NCBI GenBank assembly: GCA_017411325.1
Contig: JAFQQJ010000011.1
Span: forward strand, 78,177-142,176
Direction of reading: 5' to 3'
Source: Clostridia bacterium
GTDB taxonomy: Bacteria > Bacillota > Clostridia > CAKSNL01 > HGM11501
Length of the DNA stretch: 64,000 nt
Within the stretch, counting starts at the first letter, position 1; the number at the start of each line of letters is the position of its first letter. The notes under the pieces were generated by a model. It was not told the origin of the DNA. It did not search any database and saw nothing but the letters and a program-made list of their open reading frames with translations. The position numbers and the translations under genes were made by a program. This document shows positions 15,818 through 23,677 of this stretch, in pieces.

Positions 15818-16454
15818 CAGTCTAATTTTTATGATAACGAATCTTAATGGATGCCTAAAATACCAAAAATCCAGTAATATTAGTAAAACTTTTCAGAAAA
15901 AAATAAGTGCAGGTAATCAACTATATAAATACCCAAATTACCTACACTTATATTGTACCCCGGGCTGTCTTACCAAACAAGTGATGCAACCCATTATTTA
16001 TTTTATCAATTTATTTGGACGTTTAACAAATAAAATAACAATTATATAATCATAAAAAATTAATATTGTTACAATCTACAAGTCTAAAAATTTCATATAA
16101 TCCTTTAATAATCCACATATAAACCGCTTATCATACATTCATCAGACAATAATAACTTACCGTGTTCTTTCTTATCTTGAAAATCTACTTAAAAAATGCA
16201 GTGCCGTTAGTTCAAGTCTGGTTCAAAACCACTTATCTTCTCCCATTTATTTCAAAGTTGATTTTTGCAAGAAGCCCTTAAAACCACGGAAAAGCGAACA
16301 ATTTAGATGCAAGTTAAACAAGTTTAGCGTTATGATGAAACCTTACGGTTTTAGTTATGATATATTTGCCCAAAAAAGCATTGACGAAGTCAATTCATAA
16401 CTTGCGAAGCAATCTAAACTGATAACTTGCCGTAGGCAAATATAACTGAAAAAG
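15818..16454. other. intergenic stretch with GCATCTAAA motif copy 5 (16287-16311)
   Basis: No convincing gene is present in about 640 bp. Copy 5 of the recurrent motif (minus: TGCATCTAAATTGTTCG followed by CTTTTCC) lies at 16287-16311. Around 16320-16445 there are inverted fragments of ATATTTGCC / GGCAAATAT that could fold but have no obvious role. The AT-rich composition matches the accessory block to the left. Confidence 0.5.
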
Positions 16455-16480
16455 CACTTGCAAATTGCAAGTGCTTTTTC
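16454..16480. terminator. terminator hairpin adjacent to the tRNA-Asn 3' fragment
   Basis: The stem AAAAGCACTTGCAA / TTGCAAGTGCTTTTT is perfect and abuts the partial tRNA at 16481. On the minus strand it would terminate transcription arriving from the tRNA fragment. Confidence 0.75.
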
Positions 16481-16506
16481 TGGCTCCTCCAGTTGGACTC
16501 GAACCA
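16481..16506 (-). repeat. 26-bp duplicate of tRNA-Asn 3' end (candidate att scar)
   Basis: The sequence is identical to the last 26 nt of the intact tRNA-Asn (16712-16737), covering the T loop, the 3' acceptor strand and the CCA. A direct repeat of a tRNA 3' end is the usual footprint of tyrosine-integrase elements. Here it is followed, as in the intact gene, by a terminator hairpin. Confidence 0.8.
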
Positions 16507-16673
16507 CGTCCGTTTGCAACATCAATTCAATTGCGCCGTCAAGCGGCTTATTTCATTGTGTTGCGGCACCACCTCCGCGCTCCCTGTTTCGTCCACCGGA
16601 CGCGGTCGCTGCTCGGTCCCCTGCGTCCGCAAGCGGCTCGCAGGTTCGTTGGTTCGGTTTCACCGAAAAGAAA
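16507..16673. other. GC-rich insert between tRNA-Asn and its duplicated 3' end
   Basis: About 165 bp of distinctly GC-rich DNA with several small inverted repeats (for example CTGCG...CGCAG with an inner CCGC/GCGG stem, 16621-16643). Frames here are short and not protein-like. It may be the remnant of an excised or decayed integrated element. Confidence 0.5.
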
Positions 16674-16711
16674 ATCACAAAGGGATACACATTTGTGTAT
16701 CCCTTTGTGAT
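16674..16711 (-). terminator. tRNA-Asn terminator with 18-bp perfect stem
   Basis: The arms ATCACAAAGGGATACACA / TGTGTATCCCTTTGTGAT are perfectly complementary with a 2-nt loop and begin at the base after the tRNA CCA. A TTTTCTTTTC tract follows on the minus strand. Confidence 0.85.
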
Positions 16712-16787
16712 TGGCTCCTCCAGTTGGACTCGAACCAACGACCCTGCGGTTAACAGCCGCATGCTCTACCGACTGAGCTATAGAGGA
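16712..16787 (-). tRNA. tRNA-Asn (GTT anticodon)
   Basis: The 76-nt gene on the minus strand begins TCCTCTATAGCTCAGTCGG and ends GGAGGAGCCA. The acceptor stem TCCTCTA/TGGAGGA pairs with one G-T, the D arm is GCTCAGTCGGTAGAGC, the anticodon stem-loop is GCGGCTGTTAACCGC with anticodon GTT, and the T loop is GGTTCGAGTCC. The discriminator is G and CCA is encoded. It stands alone, without other tRNAs. Its 3' end is duplicated at 16481-16506. Confidence 0.97.
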
Positions 16788-16847
16788 ATATGTATTTTAG
16801 CATATGTAAGTTACGAAAAAATATACCAGCTTCGCAACAAAAAATAT

Positions 16848-16874
16848 ATTATACCAAATTCTTCAAAATGTCAA
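16848..16874 (-). promoter_or_regulatory. possible promoter of tRNA-Asn
   Basis: A perfect TTGACA (16869-16874) is followed by TATAAT (16848-16853) at 15 bp, or by TAATAT at 17 bp, on the minus strand, about 60 bp before the tRNA 5' end. Confidence 0.45.
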
Positions 16875-16891
16875 CCCCTTTTTGAAAGAAA

Positions 16892-16916
16892 AAACGAACT
16901 TTTCAAAAGTTCGTTT
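16892..16916 (-). terminator. terminator overlapping the pflA stop codon
   Basis: The perfect stem AAACGAACTTTT / AAAAGTTCGTTT followed by TTTTTTC encodes the last residues of PflA (ETNF) in its rising arm, and the TGA falls at its apex. Termination and the end of translation overlap in space. Confidence 0.8.
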
Positions 16917-17631
16917 CTATGAGTGCCTTATTTAATTTTTCCTGCCACTGGGCAACCTTTTTTCTGTCCATTGCCGGAACCCCCTCCAACGGATAAGGCA
17001 TCCCCATTGCCTCGTATTTCTTCACACCCATGGTGTGATAAGGCAAAAGCTCAATCTTTTTCACATTGGGGATTTGCTTTGCAGCCTCCCACAAATCCTG
17101 AATATACCCATCGTTATCATTGATTCCGGGGATAATCACCGCCCGCAGCCAGACATCCACCGGATGCTCTTTCAGCTGAGAAACAAAAAATTCATATCTT
17201 CCTATGGAAATTCCGGTTAATTCCCGATACTTTTCTTCATTGGTATGCTTGATATCCAGAAGCAGTAAATCCGCCAGATCCAAAATCTCACCGAAATCTC
17301 CCATACCACCGCCGGCAGTATCAATCGCCGTATGGATTCCCTCTGCCTTGCACAGCTGCAGCATTTCGGTCAAAAATTCTTTCTGCAACAAGGGTTCACC
17401 ACCAGAAAAGGTCACCCCTCCCCCGCTACTTTCAAAATAAGGGCGAAACCGCAGAATTTTGGCAAACAAATCCTTTGCCTCTACCTCTTCGCCCACTTGA
17501 AGTTTCCATGTGTCCGGATTGTGGCAATACTGGCAACGCATGGCACAGCCCTGCATAAAGACCACGCATCTTACACCGGGGCCGTCAACCATTCCCATGC
17601 TCTCGATGGAATGAATATATCCTTTTGCCAT
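16903..17631 (-). CDS. pflA: pyruvate formate-lyase activating enzyme
   Basis: This 242-residue radical SAM enzyme installs the glycyl radical on PflB. The cluster motif is read as CAMRCQYC (CxxxCxxC) near residue 30; GGGVTFSGGEPLLQ near residue 78, the DLLLLDIKHT segment and the LLPYH motif are typical. ATG at 17631 is chosen for its AAGGAG site and because the protein then starts MAKGYIHSIESMGMVDGPG as in the family. It is 61 bp downstream of pflB; a weak AAAAGGG/CCCTTTT hairpin in the gap may adjust its expression. A terminator overlaps its stop codon. Confidence 0.95.
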   Translation of the reverse strand: MAKGYIHSIESMGMVDGPGVRCVVFMQGCAMRCQYCHNPDTWKLQVGEEVEAKDLFAKILRFRPYFESSGGGVTFSGGEPLLQKEFLTEMLQLCKAEGIHTAIDTAGGGMGDFGEILDLADLLLLDIKHTNEEKYRELTGISIGRYEFFVSQLKEHPVDVWLRAVIIPGINDNDGYIQDLWEAAKQIPNVKKIELLPYHTMGVKKYEAMGMPYPLEGVPAMDRKKVAQWQEKLNKALIETNF

Positions 17632-17692
17632 CTCGCCACTCCTTTCTTTATTTATCGCGAAAAGGGCACCCCAGATGAGATACCCTTTTCTT

Positions 17693-19927
17693 TTAGATAC
17701 TTTCGTGCATCGTACGGCTGATAACCTCAAGCTGCTGTTCCTTGGTCAGCCGGTTAAAGTGTACGGCATAGCCGGAAATCCGAATGGTCAAGGTCGGATA
17801 TTTTTCCGGATGTTCCATCGCATCCACCAGCGTCTCACGGCTGAGCACATTGACATTCAAATGAAATGCCTTTTGCTTGAAATAGCCATCCAGCAGTGCA
17901 ACCAAGTTAGAAACACGGGTTTCCCGCTCCTTGCCCAATGCATCCGGTGTGATGGAGAAGGTATTGGAAATACCATCCTGACAACATCCCGCATAGGGAA
18001 TCTTGGCAACCGAATTGAGGGATGCAAGCGCACCGCTGGCATCTCTGCCGTGCATGGGGTTGGCACCCGGTGCGAGGGGCTCGCCCACCTTTCTTCCATC
18101 GGGGGTGGTTCCGGTCTTTTTGCCATAAACCACATTGGAGGTAATGGTAAGCACCGAAAGGGTATGTTCCGCATCTCGATAGGTAGCATGCTTTTTCAGT
18201 TCCGAAGAGAACTTTTGCACTACCTCAACTGCCAGCTTGTCCACCCTGTCATCGTCATTTCCGTATTTGGGGAAGTCGCCCTCCACCTCAAAATCCACAG
18301 TAATGCCTTCCTCGTTGCGAATCGGCGTTACCTTGGCATACTTGATGGCAGACAGAGAATCGGCAACCACCGAAAGCCCCGCAATACCAAACGCCATAAA
18401 CCGCTTTACCTCAGTATCGTGAAGTGCCATCTGTCCCGCTTCATAGGCATATTTGTCATGCATATAATGAATGGTGTTCATGGTGCTGACATAGAGTGCC
18501 GCCACCTCTTCAATACATCTATCAAAGGCAGCTTTGACCTTGTCATAATCCAACACACCATCCGGCATAGGCTCCGTGTTTTCCAGAACCTTGATGCCCT
18601 TTTTCTCATCATAGCCGTCATTGAGCGACATCAACAGGGTCTTGGCAAGATTTACTCTTGCACCAAAGAACTGCATCCGCTTGCCCAGTTCCATCGAGGA
18701 TACACAACAAGCGATTGCGTAATCATCCCCATAGAGGGGCCGCATCTCGTCATCGCTCTCGTACTGCAACGAATCGGTGGCAATGCTCATCTTTGCACAG
18801 TATTTTTTGAACGCATCCGGAAGCTGCACGCTCCAGAGCACCGTCATATTGGGTTCCGGCGCAGGATCCAGATTGGTCAGGGTATGCAAAAAACGGAACG
18901 AAGACTTGGTCACCTGGGTTCTGCCATCTTCGCCCATACCGCCAATGGATTCGGTCACCCAAGTGGGGTCACCGGAGAAAAGCTCATTATATTCCGGCGT
19001 ACGCAGATGCCGTACCATACGGAGTTTGAGCACCAGATGATCAATCAGCTCCTGTGCGCCTGCCTCATCCAAAATACCGTTTTTCATATCACGGGTGATA
19101 TAAATATCAAAAAAGGTAGAATTTCTGCCAAAGGACATTGCCGCCCCGTTGTTCTCCTTGATGGCTGCCAGATATCCAAAGTAAGTAAACTGAATTGCCT
19201 CTTTGGCATTGGTTGCCGGCTGAGAAATATCCACTCCATAGCGAAGTGCCATATTCTTCATCTGACCCAGCGCACGAATCTGCATCCGCAGCTCTTCCCG
19301 CATCCGAATCACATCTTCACTTGCGGGGAGGCTTGCATACTTTTCAAAATCCGCTTCCTTTTGCTGAACCAAAAAATCAATACCATAAAGCGCAATCCGA
19401 CGATAATCGCCGATGATTCTTCCTCTGCCATAGGCATCCGGAAGACCGGTCATCAATCCCACACTGCGGGCTCTCCGCATTGCCGGTGTATACGCATCAA
19501 AGACCCCATCGTTATGGGTCTTTCTGAATTCCTTGAAATGAATCTTTCTTGCCTCGTCCATTTCATAGCCATATGCCGATAAGGACTGTTCCACCATCCG
19601 CATACCGCCATAAGGGTTGATCATCCGCTTAAAAGGCGCATCGGTCTGGAGGCCGACAATCTCTTCATTCTCCTTATCCAGATAACCGGGTTCAAAATTA
19701 TCAATGCCGGAAACCCGATAGGTTTCCACGTCCAGAACCCCTTGTTTCATCTCCTGGAGCAACAGTTCCTTGAACTTTGCATAGAGCTTTTTTGTCTTTT
19801 CCGTTGGAGGCGCCAAAAAGTCCTCATTGCCTTCATAAGGGGTATAGTTTTTCTGAATAAAATCCTTTACGTCAACGCTTTCCATCCACCGTCCAGACCG
19901 AAAGCCATTCCATGCCTCAAAATTCAT
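17693..19927 (-). CDS. pflB: formate C-acetyltransferase (pyruvate formate-lyase)
   Basis: This 744-residue glycyl radical enzyme converts pyruvate and CoA to acetyl-CoA and formate in anaerobic fermentation. The double active-site cysteine is in [14 protein letters not shown] (near residue 410). The radical glycine is in [17 protein letters not shown] near the C-terminus. The ATG at 19927 follows AAGGAG and gives the standard [14 protein letters not shown] start; the upstream extension to 19984 is not needed. Activation is by the PflA gene directly downstream. Formate made here can enter one-carbon metabolism through the formate-tetrahydrofolate ligase at 48.8 kb. A 12-bp palindrome lies about 40 bp before the start. 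Confidence 0.97.
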   Translation of the reverse strand: MNFEAWNGFRSGRWMESVDVKDFIQKNYTPYEGNEDFLAPPTEKTKKLYAKFKELLLQEMKQGVLDVETYRVSGIDNFEPGYLDKENEEIVGLQTDAPFKRMINPYGGMRMVEQSLSAYGYEMDEARKIHFKEFRKTHNDGVFDAYTPAMRRARSVGLMTGLPDAYGRGRIIGDYRRIALYGIDFLVQQKEADFEKYASLPASEDVIRMREELRMQIRALGQMKNMALRYGVDISQPATNAKEAIQFTYFGYLAAIKENNGAAMSFGRNSTFFDIYITRDMKNGILDEAGAQELIDHLVLKLRMVRHLRTPEYNELFSGDPTWVTESIGGMGEDGRTQVTKSSFRFLHTLTNLDPAPEPNMTVLWSVQLPDAFKKYCAKMSIATDSLQYESDDEMRPLYGDDYAIACCVSSMELGKRMQFFGARVNLAKTLLMSLNDGYDEKKGIKVLENTEPMPDGVLDYDKVKAAFDRCIEEVAALYVSTMNTIHYMHDKYAYEAGQMALHDTEVKRFMAFGIAGLSVVADSLSAIKYAKVTPIRNEEGITVDFEVEGDFPKYGNDDDRVDKLAVEVVQKFSSELKKHATYRDAEHTLSVLTITSNVVYGKKTGTTPDGRKVGEPLAPGANPMHGRDASGALASLNSVAKIPYAGCCQDGISNTFSITPDALGKERETRVSNLVALLDGYFKQKAFHLNVNVLSRETLVDAMEHPEKYPTLTIRISGYAVHFNRLTKEQQLEVISRTMHESI

Positions 19928-19965
19928 CAATCCACACTCCTTGCCAGTTGATTTATAGTCAAACC

Positions 19966-19977
19966 ACAACATGTTGT
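19966..19977. promoter_or_regulatory. palindrome ACAACATGTTGT upstream of pflB (possible operator)
   Basis: A 12-bp perfect palindrome sits 39 bp upstream of the pflB start, within the promoter region (a TTGAAA hexamer lies just upstream on the minus strand). It does not match the consensus of Rex or FNR, so the regulator is unknown. Confidence 0.35.
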
Positions 19978-20087
19978 TTTTCAACTACCATTCTATCATA
20001 ACAGAACCTTAGAAAAAATGCAACAACAATTTCTATTCTTTTTTTCCTTATTTTTTATGCGTTTTGCCGATAGGCACCACCTTTGGA

Positions 20088-20116
20088 TTGACATTCCCCG
20101 CCCTGTATTGTAAAAT
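20088..20116 (+). promoter_or_regulatory. promoter of the acyltransferase gene
   Basis: A perfect -35 TTGACA (20088-20093), a 17-bp spacer and -10 TAAAAT (20111-20116), followed by a short leader and the ribosome site AGAAAGGA. Confidence 0.7.
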
Positions 20117-20148
20117 AGAGGAAATGATAAACAGAAAGGAATTTGACT

Positions 20149-21237
20149 ATGAAGCGTAAAATCACGGAAATGTCCGTCTTTGAATTTTTTCTGTGTATGT
20201 TTGTGATTCTCATTCATCTGCTTTCGGAGGGCGTTGATGCGCTTCCAAAGTGGAGCTTTTGGTCTGTTCTTTTTGCGTCCCTGACACGGCTTGCCACCTT
20301 TGCAGTTCCCGGCTTTGTGTTCACCAGTGCCGTCAAGCTGTTCTACAAATACGGCGATACCCCGCAATTTTCCTATCACAAATTTTTGTGGGGGCGTTGC
20401 CGCAAGATTGTTTTTCCCTATATCCTTGCAACCTTGATTTATTATGCCGTTTTCGTCTGGATGCTCGGCATCTATCGTTTTGATTTGGGAGATCTCTTGG
20501 GCTTCCTGATCAGCGGAAATCTATCGGCACAATTTTACTTTGTCATATTGATTACTCAGTTCTATCTGTTGATGCCCATCTGGCTCGCCTTCAGTCATAA
20601 CAAAAGCAAAGTTTTTGCGGCGACTCTTCTGCTGGCATCCTTACTCATCACCATTTTCTTTCGAATGTCTTTCCCACACACGGCAAGCATTGCAAAGATT
20701 TTCCCGTCCTACTTGATTTTCTGGGTGACAGGAATTTATGCAGGTCTTCACTATGAGGAATTTTCCGAGCAAATTTCCAAACACAAACCCCTTATTTACA
20801 TTGGCTGGCTCTGCCTGGCGGTTGCCCATTGCATTCTCTCCTATATGCAGTTTGGCGGACTGATTGCTTACCGCTTTGCCCCGATGATCGTGGTGTTGTT
20901 CTGCTTTTTCTCGATTTTCGGTTTTTATTCCTACGCCAAGGAGCTTACCATTTCCTTAGAACGGCGTGGAAAAGGCCTGCTTACCAGTATCTCGCAGGCC
21001 TCCTATGACATCTATTTGATTCATTGTTTGATTATCATTGTTCTCTATCGGATTCTTGCCGAGATGGAAATCGACCATATTCTGGCTCGTTTCGGCATTG
21101 CCTTTGTGGTAACCTACGGTCTATCCATTATCTTTTGTGTGCTCAAGGCAACCCTGTTTACCAACCTGAAAGCCAAGCGGTTGCGCGCCTCAGCAACAAG
21201 AGCCCGCAAGATGGCCCGTAGAAAACGCTATCTGTAA
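20149..21237 (+). CDS. acyltransferase family membrane protein (Acyltransferase_3)
   Basis: This 362-residue integral membrane protein has about ten hydrophobic segments spread over its length and a basic C-terminus (RARKMARRKRYL). The order of segments and features such as FFLCMFVILIHLLS near the start, with the family's conserved His, fit Acyltransferase_3 (OafA/WecH-like), which O-acetylates surface polysaccharides or peptidoglycan. The ATG at 20149 has AGAAAGGA 8 bp upstream; a TTG at 20143 is too close to that site. It is transcribed alone and converges on the HI0933-type flavoprotein gene, overlapping it by 48 bp at the 3' ends. The acyl acceptor is unknown. Confidence 0.8.
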   Translation: MKRKITEMSVFEFFLCMFVILIHLLSEGVDALPKWSFWSVLFASLTRLATFAVPGFVFTSAVKLFYKYGDTPQFSYHKFLWGRCRKIVFPYILATLIYYAVFVWMLGIYRFDLGDLLGFLISGNLSAQFYFVILITQFYLLMPIWLAFSHNKSKVFAATLLLASLLITIFFRMSFPHTASIAKIFPSYLIFWVTGIYAGLHYEEFSEQISKHKPLIYIGWLCLAVAHCILSYMQFGGLIAYRFAPMIVVLFCFFSIFGFYSYAKELTISLERRGKGLLTSISQASYDIYLIHCLIIIVLYRILAEMEIDHILARFGIAFVVTYGLSIIFCVLKATLFTNLKAKRLRASATRARKMARRKRYL

Positions 21238-22419
21238 ATTGAATCCACCGGTATAGGCATCCACATCCAGAATCTCTCCGGCAAAGTAAAGACCGGAAAT
21301 CAGTTTGGATTCCATGGTCGAGGGATTGACCTCCTTGACGCTGACTCCGCCGGATGTGATAATCGCCTGTTCAATCGGGCAGAATCCGGTAATGTGAAAT
21401 TCCAGATTTTTTAAGATTTTCCCAAGTAAGCTCCGTTCCTCTTTGGTGACGGAGTTTACTTTTTTATAAGGGTCAATTCCGCTGATGGCAATCACCTCCG
21501 GAATCAAACGAATGGGTAAAAGTGCACCCAAGCTGTTCCGAAAATCCCGATTCAGGTTTTTCTGGAAATCCCGCAAAATCCGCTCATCCAACTGCTTTTC
21601 ATCCAGCGCCGGCTTTAAGTCCAGTACCAGTCGATATTCTTCCTTGCCCATATTACGCATATGGGCACTGGCACTCAGCACCGTAGGTCCGGTCAGTCCA
21701 AAGTGTGCAAACATCATCTCGCCAAAGTCGGCGTAAACCTTTTTCCCTCTTCCATCCAGAACAGTAAGTGCAACATTTTTTAAGGAAAGTCCCGCAAGCG
21801 CAGAAACCCAATCCTCCTCCACCTCTAAAGGCACCAAGGAGGGACGGATGTCAGTAATGGTATGACCAAAATTTTCCGCAAAGGTATAGCCGTCACCGGT
21901 GGAACCGGTTTTCTGGTAAGAAAGTCCTCCGGTTGCCAGAATCACACGATCGGCAAAAATCTTGCCACGCTTTTCGGTGAGAACCCCGCAAACAGCACCA
22001 TCCTCCGCCAGAATATCATCCACTCGGTCGCAAATCAGTTCCACATTGTTTTGAATGAGAAATTGACGCATCGCCGTCACAATATCCTGACTTTTGTCCG
22101 AAACAGGGAAGACCCGCTCTCCCCGTTCTACCTTGAGCGGAACGCCTAAGGATTCAAAAAACGCCATGGTCTGTTGATTGGTAAAACCATAAAAGGCGCT
22201 ATACAAAAAGGAGCCGTTGGTGGGAACATTCTGAATCAAATCCTGCACATCCTCACAGGCATTGGTCACATTGCAACGGCCTTTTCCTGTAATCATCAGC
22301 TTTTTGCCCAGCATCTTATTCTGTTCTATCAGTTTGACCTTATGTCCCCGCTGGGCTGCAACACCTGCCGCCATCATTCCGGCAGGACCGCCGCCAATGA
22401 CAATCACCTGCTTACTCAT
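21190..22419 (-). CDS. NAD(P)/FAD-dependent oxidoreductase, HI0933/YhiN family
   Basis: This 409-residue flavoprotein has VIVIGGGPAGMMAAGVAAQRG at the N-terminus, the family-specific GKKLMITGKGRCNVTN motif near residue 40, VILATGGLSYQKTGSTGDGY in the middle and GLYFAGEILDVDAYTGGFN at the C-terminus. These identify the BaiN/HI0933-like family; some members reduce bile-acid intermediates, but most are uncharacterised. The start follows GAGGTGAT. Its 3' end overlaps the convergent acyltransferase by 48 bp. It is downstream of galK but separated from it by a hairpin. Confidence 0.88.
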   Translation of the reverse strand: MSKQVIVIGGGPAGMMAAGVAAQRGHKVKLIEQNKMLGKKLMITGKGRCNVTNACEDVQDLIQNVPTNGSFLYSAFYGFTNQQTMAFFESLGVPLKVERGERVFPVSDKSQDIVTAMRQFLIQNNVELICDRVDDILAEDGAVCGVLTEKRGKIFADRVILATGGLSYQKTGSTGDGYTFAENFGHTITDIRPSLVPLEVEEDWVSALAGLSLKNVALTVLDGRGKKVYADFGEMMFAHFGLTGPTVLSASAHMRNMGKEEYRLVLDLKPALDEKQLDERILRDFQKNLNRDFRNSLGALLPIRLIPEVIAISGIDPYKKVNSVTKEERSLLGKILKNLEFHITGFCPIEQAIITSGGVSVKEVNPSTMESKLISGLYFAGEILDVDAYTGGFNLQIAFSTGHLAGSCC

Positions 22420-22440
22420 CCAATCACCTCAAATCTGCAG

Positions 22441-22466
22441 AAAGGACAACCGTTTGGTTGTCCTTT
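22441..22466 (-). terminator. hairpin between galK and the flavoprotein gene
   Basis: The stem AAAGGACAAC / GTTGTCCTTT with a 6-nt loop lies just after the galK stop. The U-run is weak (CCTTTCTG), so termination may be partial. Confidence 0.6.
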
Positions 22467-22474
22467 GTCTTTAT

Positions 22475-23662
22475 TTAGCAAATTTCTCTTCCGCCGTTGC
22501 CAATTTCAGTCACATAGAAGGATGCTTCATGGCCGAATTTATCAAGATATGCCTTGCCAACGGTTTCAATATAGGTATCGATGGCATCATCCTTGATGAT
22601 GGCAACAGTACAACCGCCAAAGCCGGCACCGGTCATGCGAATTCCCAGCACGCCATCGATTTTTCTGCCCTCCGCTACCACAAAATCAAGCTCCGGACAG
22701 GTTACTTCATAATCATACTGCAAGGAATCGTGAGAACCATTCATAAATGCGCCAAACGCCGCAATGTCATTGGCTTTCATTGCCGCTGCACTCTGGCGTA
22801 CACGGTCACATTCATAAACCACGTGCTTGATTCTCTTTCTGGTAACTTCATTCTCAATCAGCATTTTATGTTCTTCAAACTGCTCCTTGGTCACATCCGA
22901 GAGCTGTTCAATGTTGGGAAGTGCCGCCTTCAAGGCGTTCAGTCCCTCTTCACACTCACCTCTGCGCTCATTGTACTTGGAACTGCCAAGAGAATGCTTC
23001 ACATTGGTATTGGTCAGCACAATTTTGCTTCCCTCCAGTTTCAGGGGAAGATGCTCATATTCCAAGGTTGCACAGTTGAGGTAAACCGCGTGGTCCGCCT
23101 TACCCATTGCGGATGCAAACTGGTCCATAATACCGCATTTTACCCCGATGAAGTTGTGCTCTGCTTTTTGAGAAATCAACGCCATCTCAATCATATCGAT
23201 TTCTTTTTCTATCCCTGCCTTTTCATTGGCAAAGGTTGCAAGACAAAGTGCGGTGGAAACCTCAATCGCCGCCGAGGAAGAAAGTCCGCCGCCGTGAGGC
23301 ACGGTATCATCATAGAGCAAGTCGCAACCGCCTACCCCGTAGCCTGCCGCAATCAACTCCAGCGCAACGCCAAGCTGATAGTCTCCCCATTTCAGTTTGC
23401 CTTTCAGCTCCTCCATCTCAGAAATCTTGGTTTCAACCAGAATATCCAAATCGGTCGCCTTTAAGCGGATGATGTCATCCTCTCTCTTTCTGGCAACCAA
23501 GGTGGTCTGCATAGTAAGTGCCGCAGGCAAAACGCAACCGCCGCAATAGTCAATATGCTCGCCAATCAGGTTCACACGGCCGGGGGATGCAAATACCCGC
23601 AATTCTCCACCGTTATCTCCAAAGGTTTCAAGGAATAATTGTTTCATTTCTGTGATTTCCAT
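22475..23662 (-). CDS. galK: galactokinase
   Basis: This 395-residue GHMP kinase phosphorylates galactose at C1 in the Leloir pathway. The galactokinase signature GRVNLIGEHIDYCGGCVLP is near residue 27, the ATP-binding GHMP motif GGGLSSSAAIEVSTAL near residue 128, and GFGGCTVA near the C-terminus. It begins 15 bp after galT ends and is cotranscribed with it; AGGAGGAAG precedes the start. No galE or galactose transporter is present nearby. Confidence 0.96.
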   Translation of the reverse strand: MEITEMKQLFLETFGDNGGELRVFASPGRVNLIGEHIDYCGGCVLPAALTMQTTLVARKREDDIIRLKATDLDILVETKISEMEELKGKLKWGDYQLGVALELIAAGYGVGGCDLLYDDTVPHGGGLSSSAAIEVSTALCLATFANEKAGIEKEIDMIEMALISQKAEHNFIGVKCGIMDQFASAMGKADHAVYLNCATLEYEHLPLKLEGSKIVLTNTNVKHSLGSSKYNERRGECEEGLNALKAALPNIEQLSDVTKEQFEEHKMLIENEVTRKRIKHVVYECDRVRQSAAAMKANDIAAFGAFMNGSHDSLQYDYEVTCPELDFVVAEGRKIDGVLGIRMTGAGFGGCTVAIIKDDAIDTYIETVGKAYLDKFGHEASFYVTEIGNGGREIC

Positions 23663-23677
23663 AATTAAACTTCCTCC

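Noticed and set aside
16458..16922. Overlapping reading frames in both strands over tRNA-Asn and the GC-rich insert
   Set aside because: They are translations of tRNA, terminators and GC-rich non-coding DNA, with no ribosome sites and no protein-like pattern.
17675..19582. 635-codon open frame on the plus strand opposite pflB
   Set aside because: It is a shadow of the codon use of pflB; it has no ribosome site and a composition rich in His, Ile and Arg typical of antisense frames.
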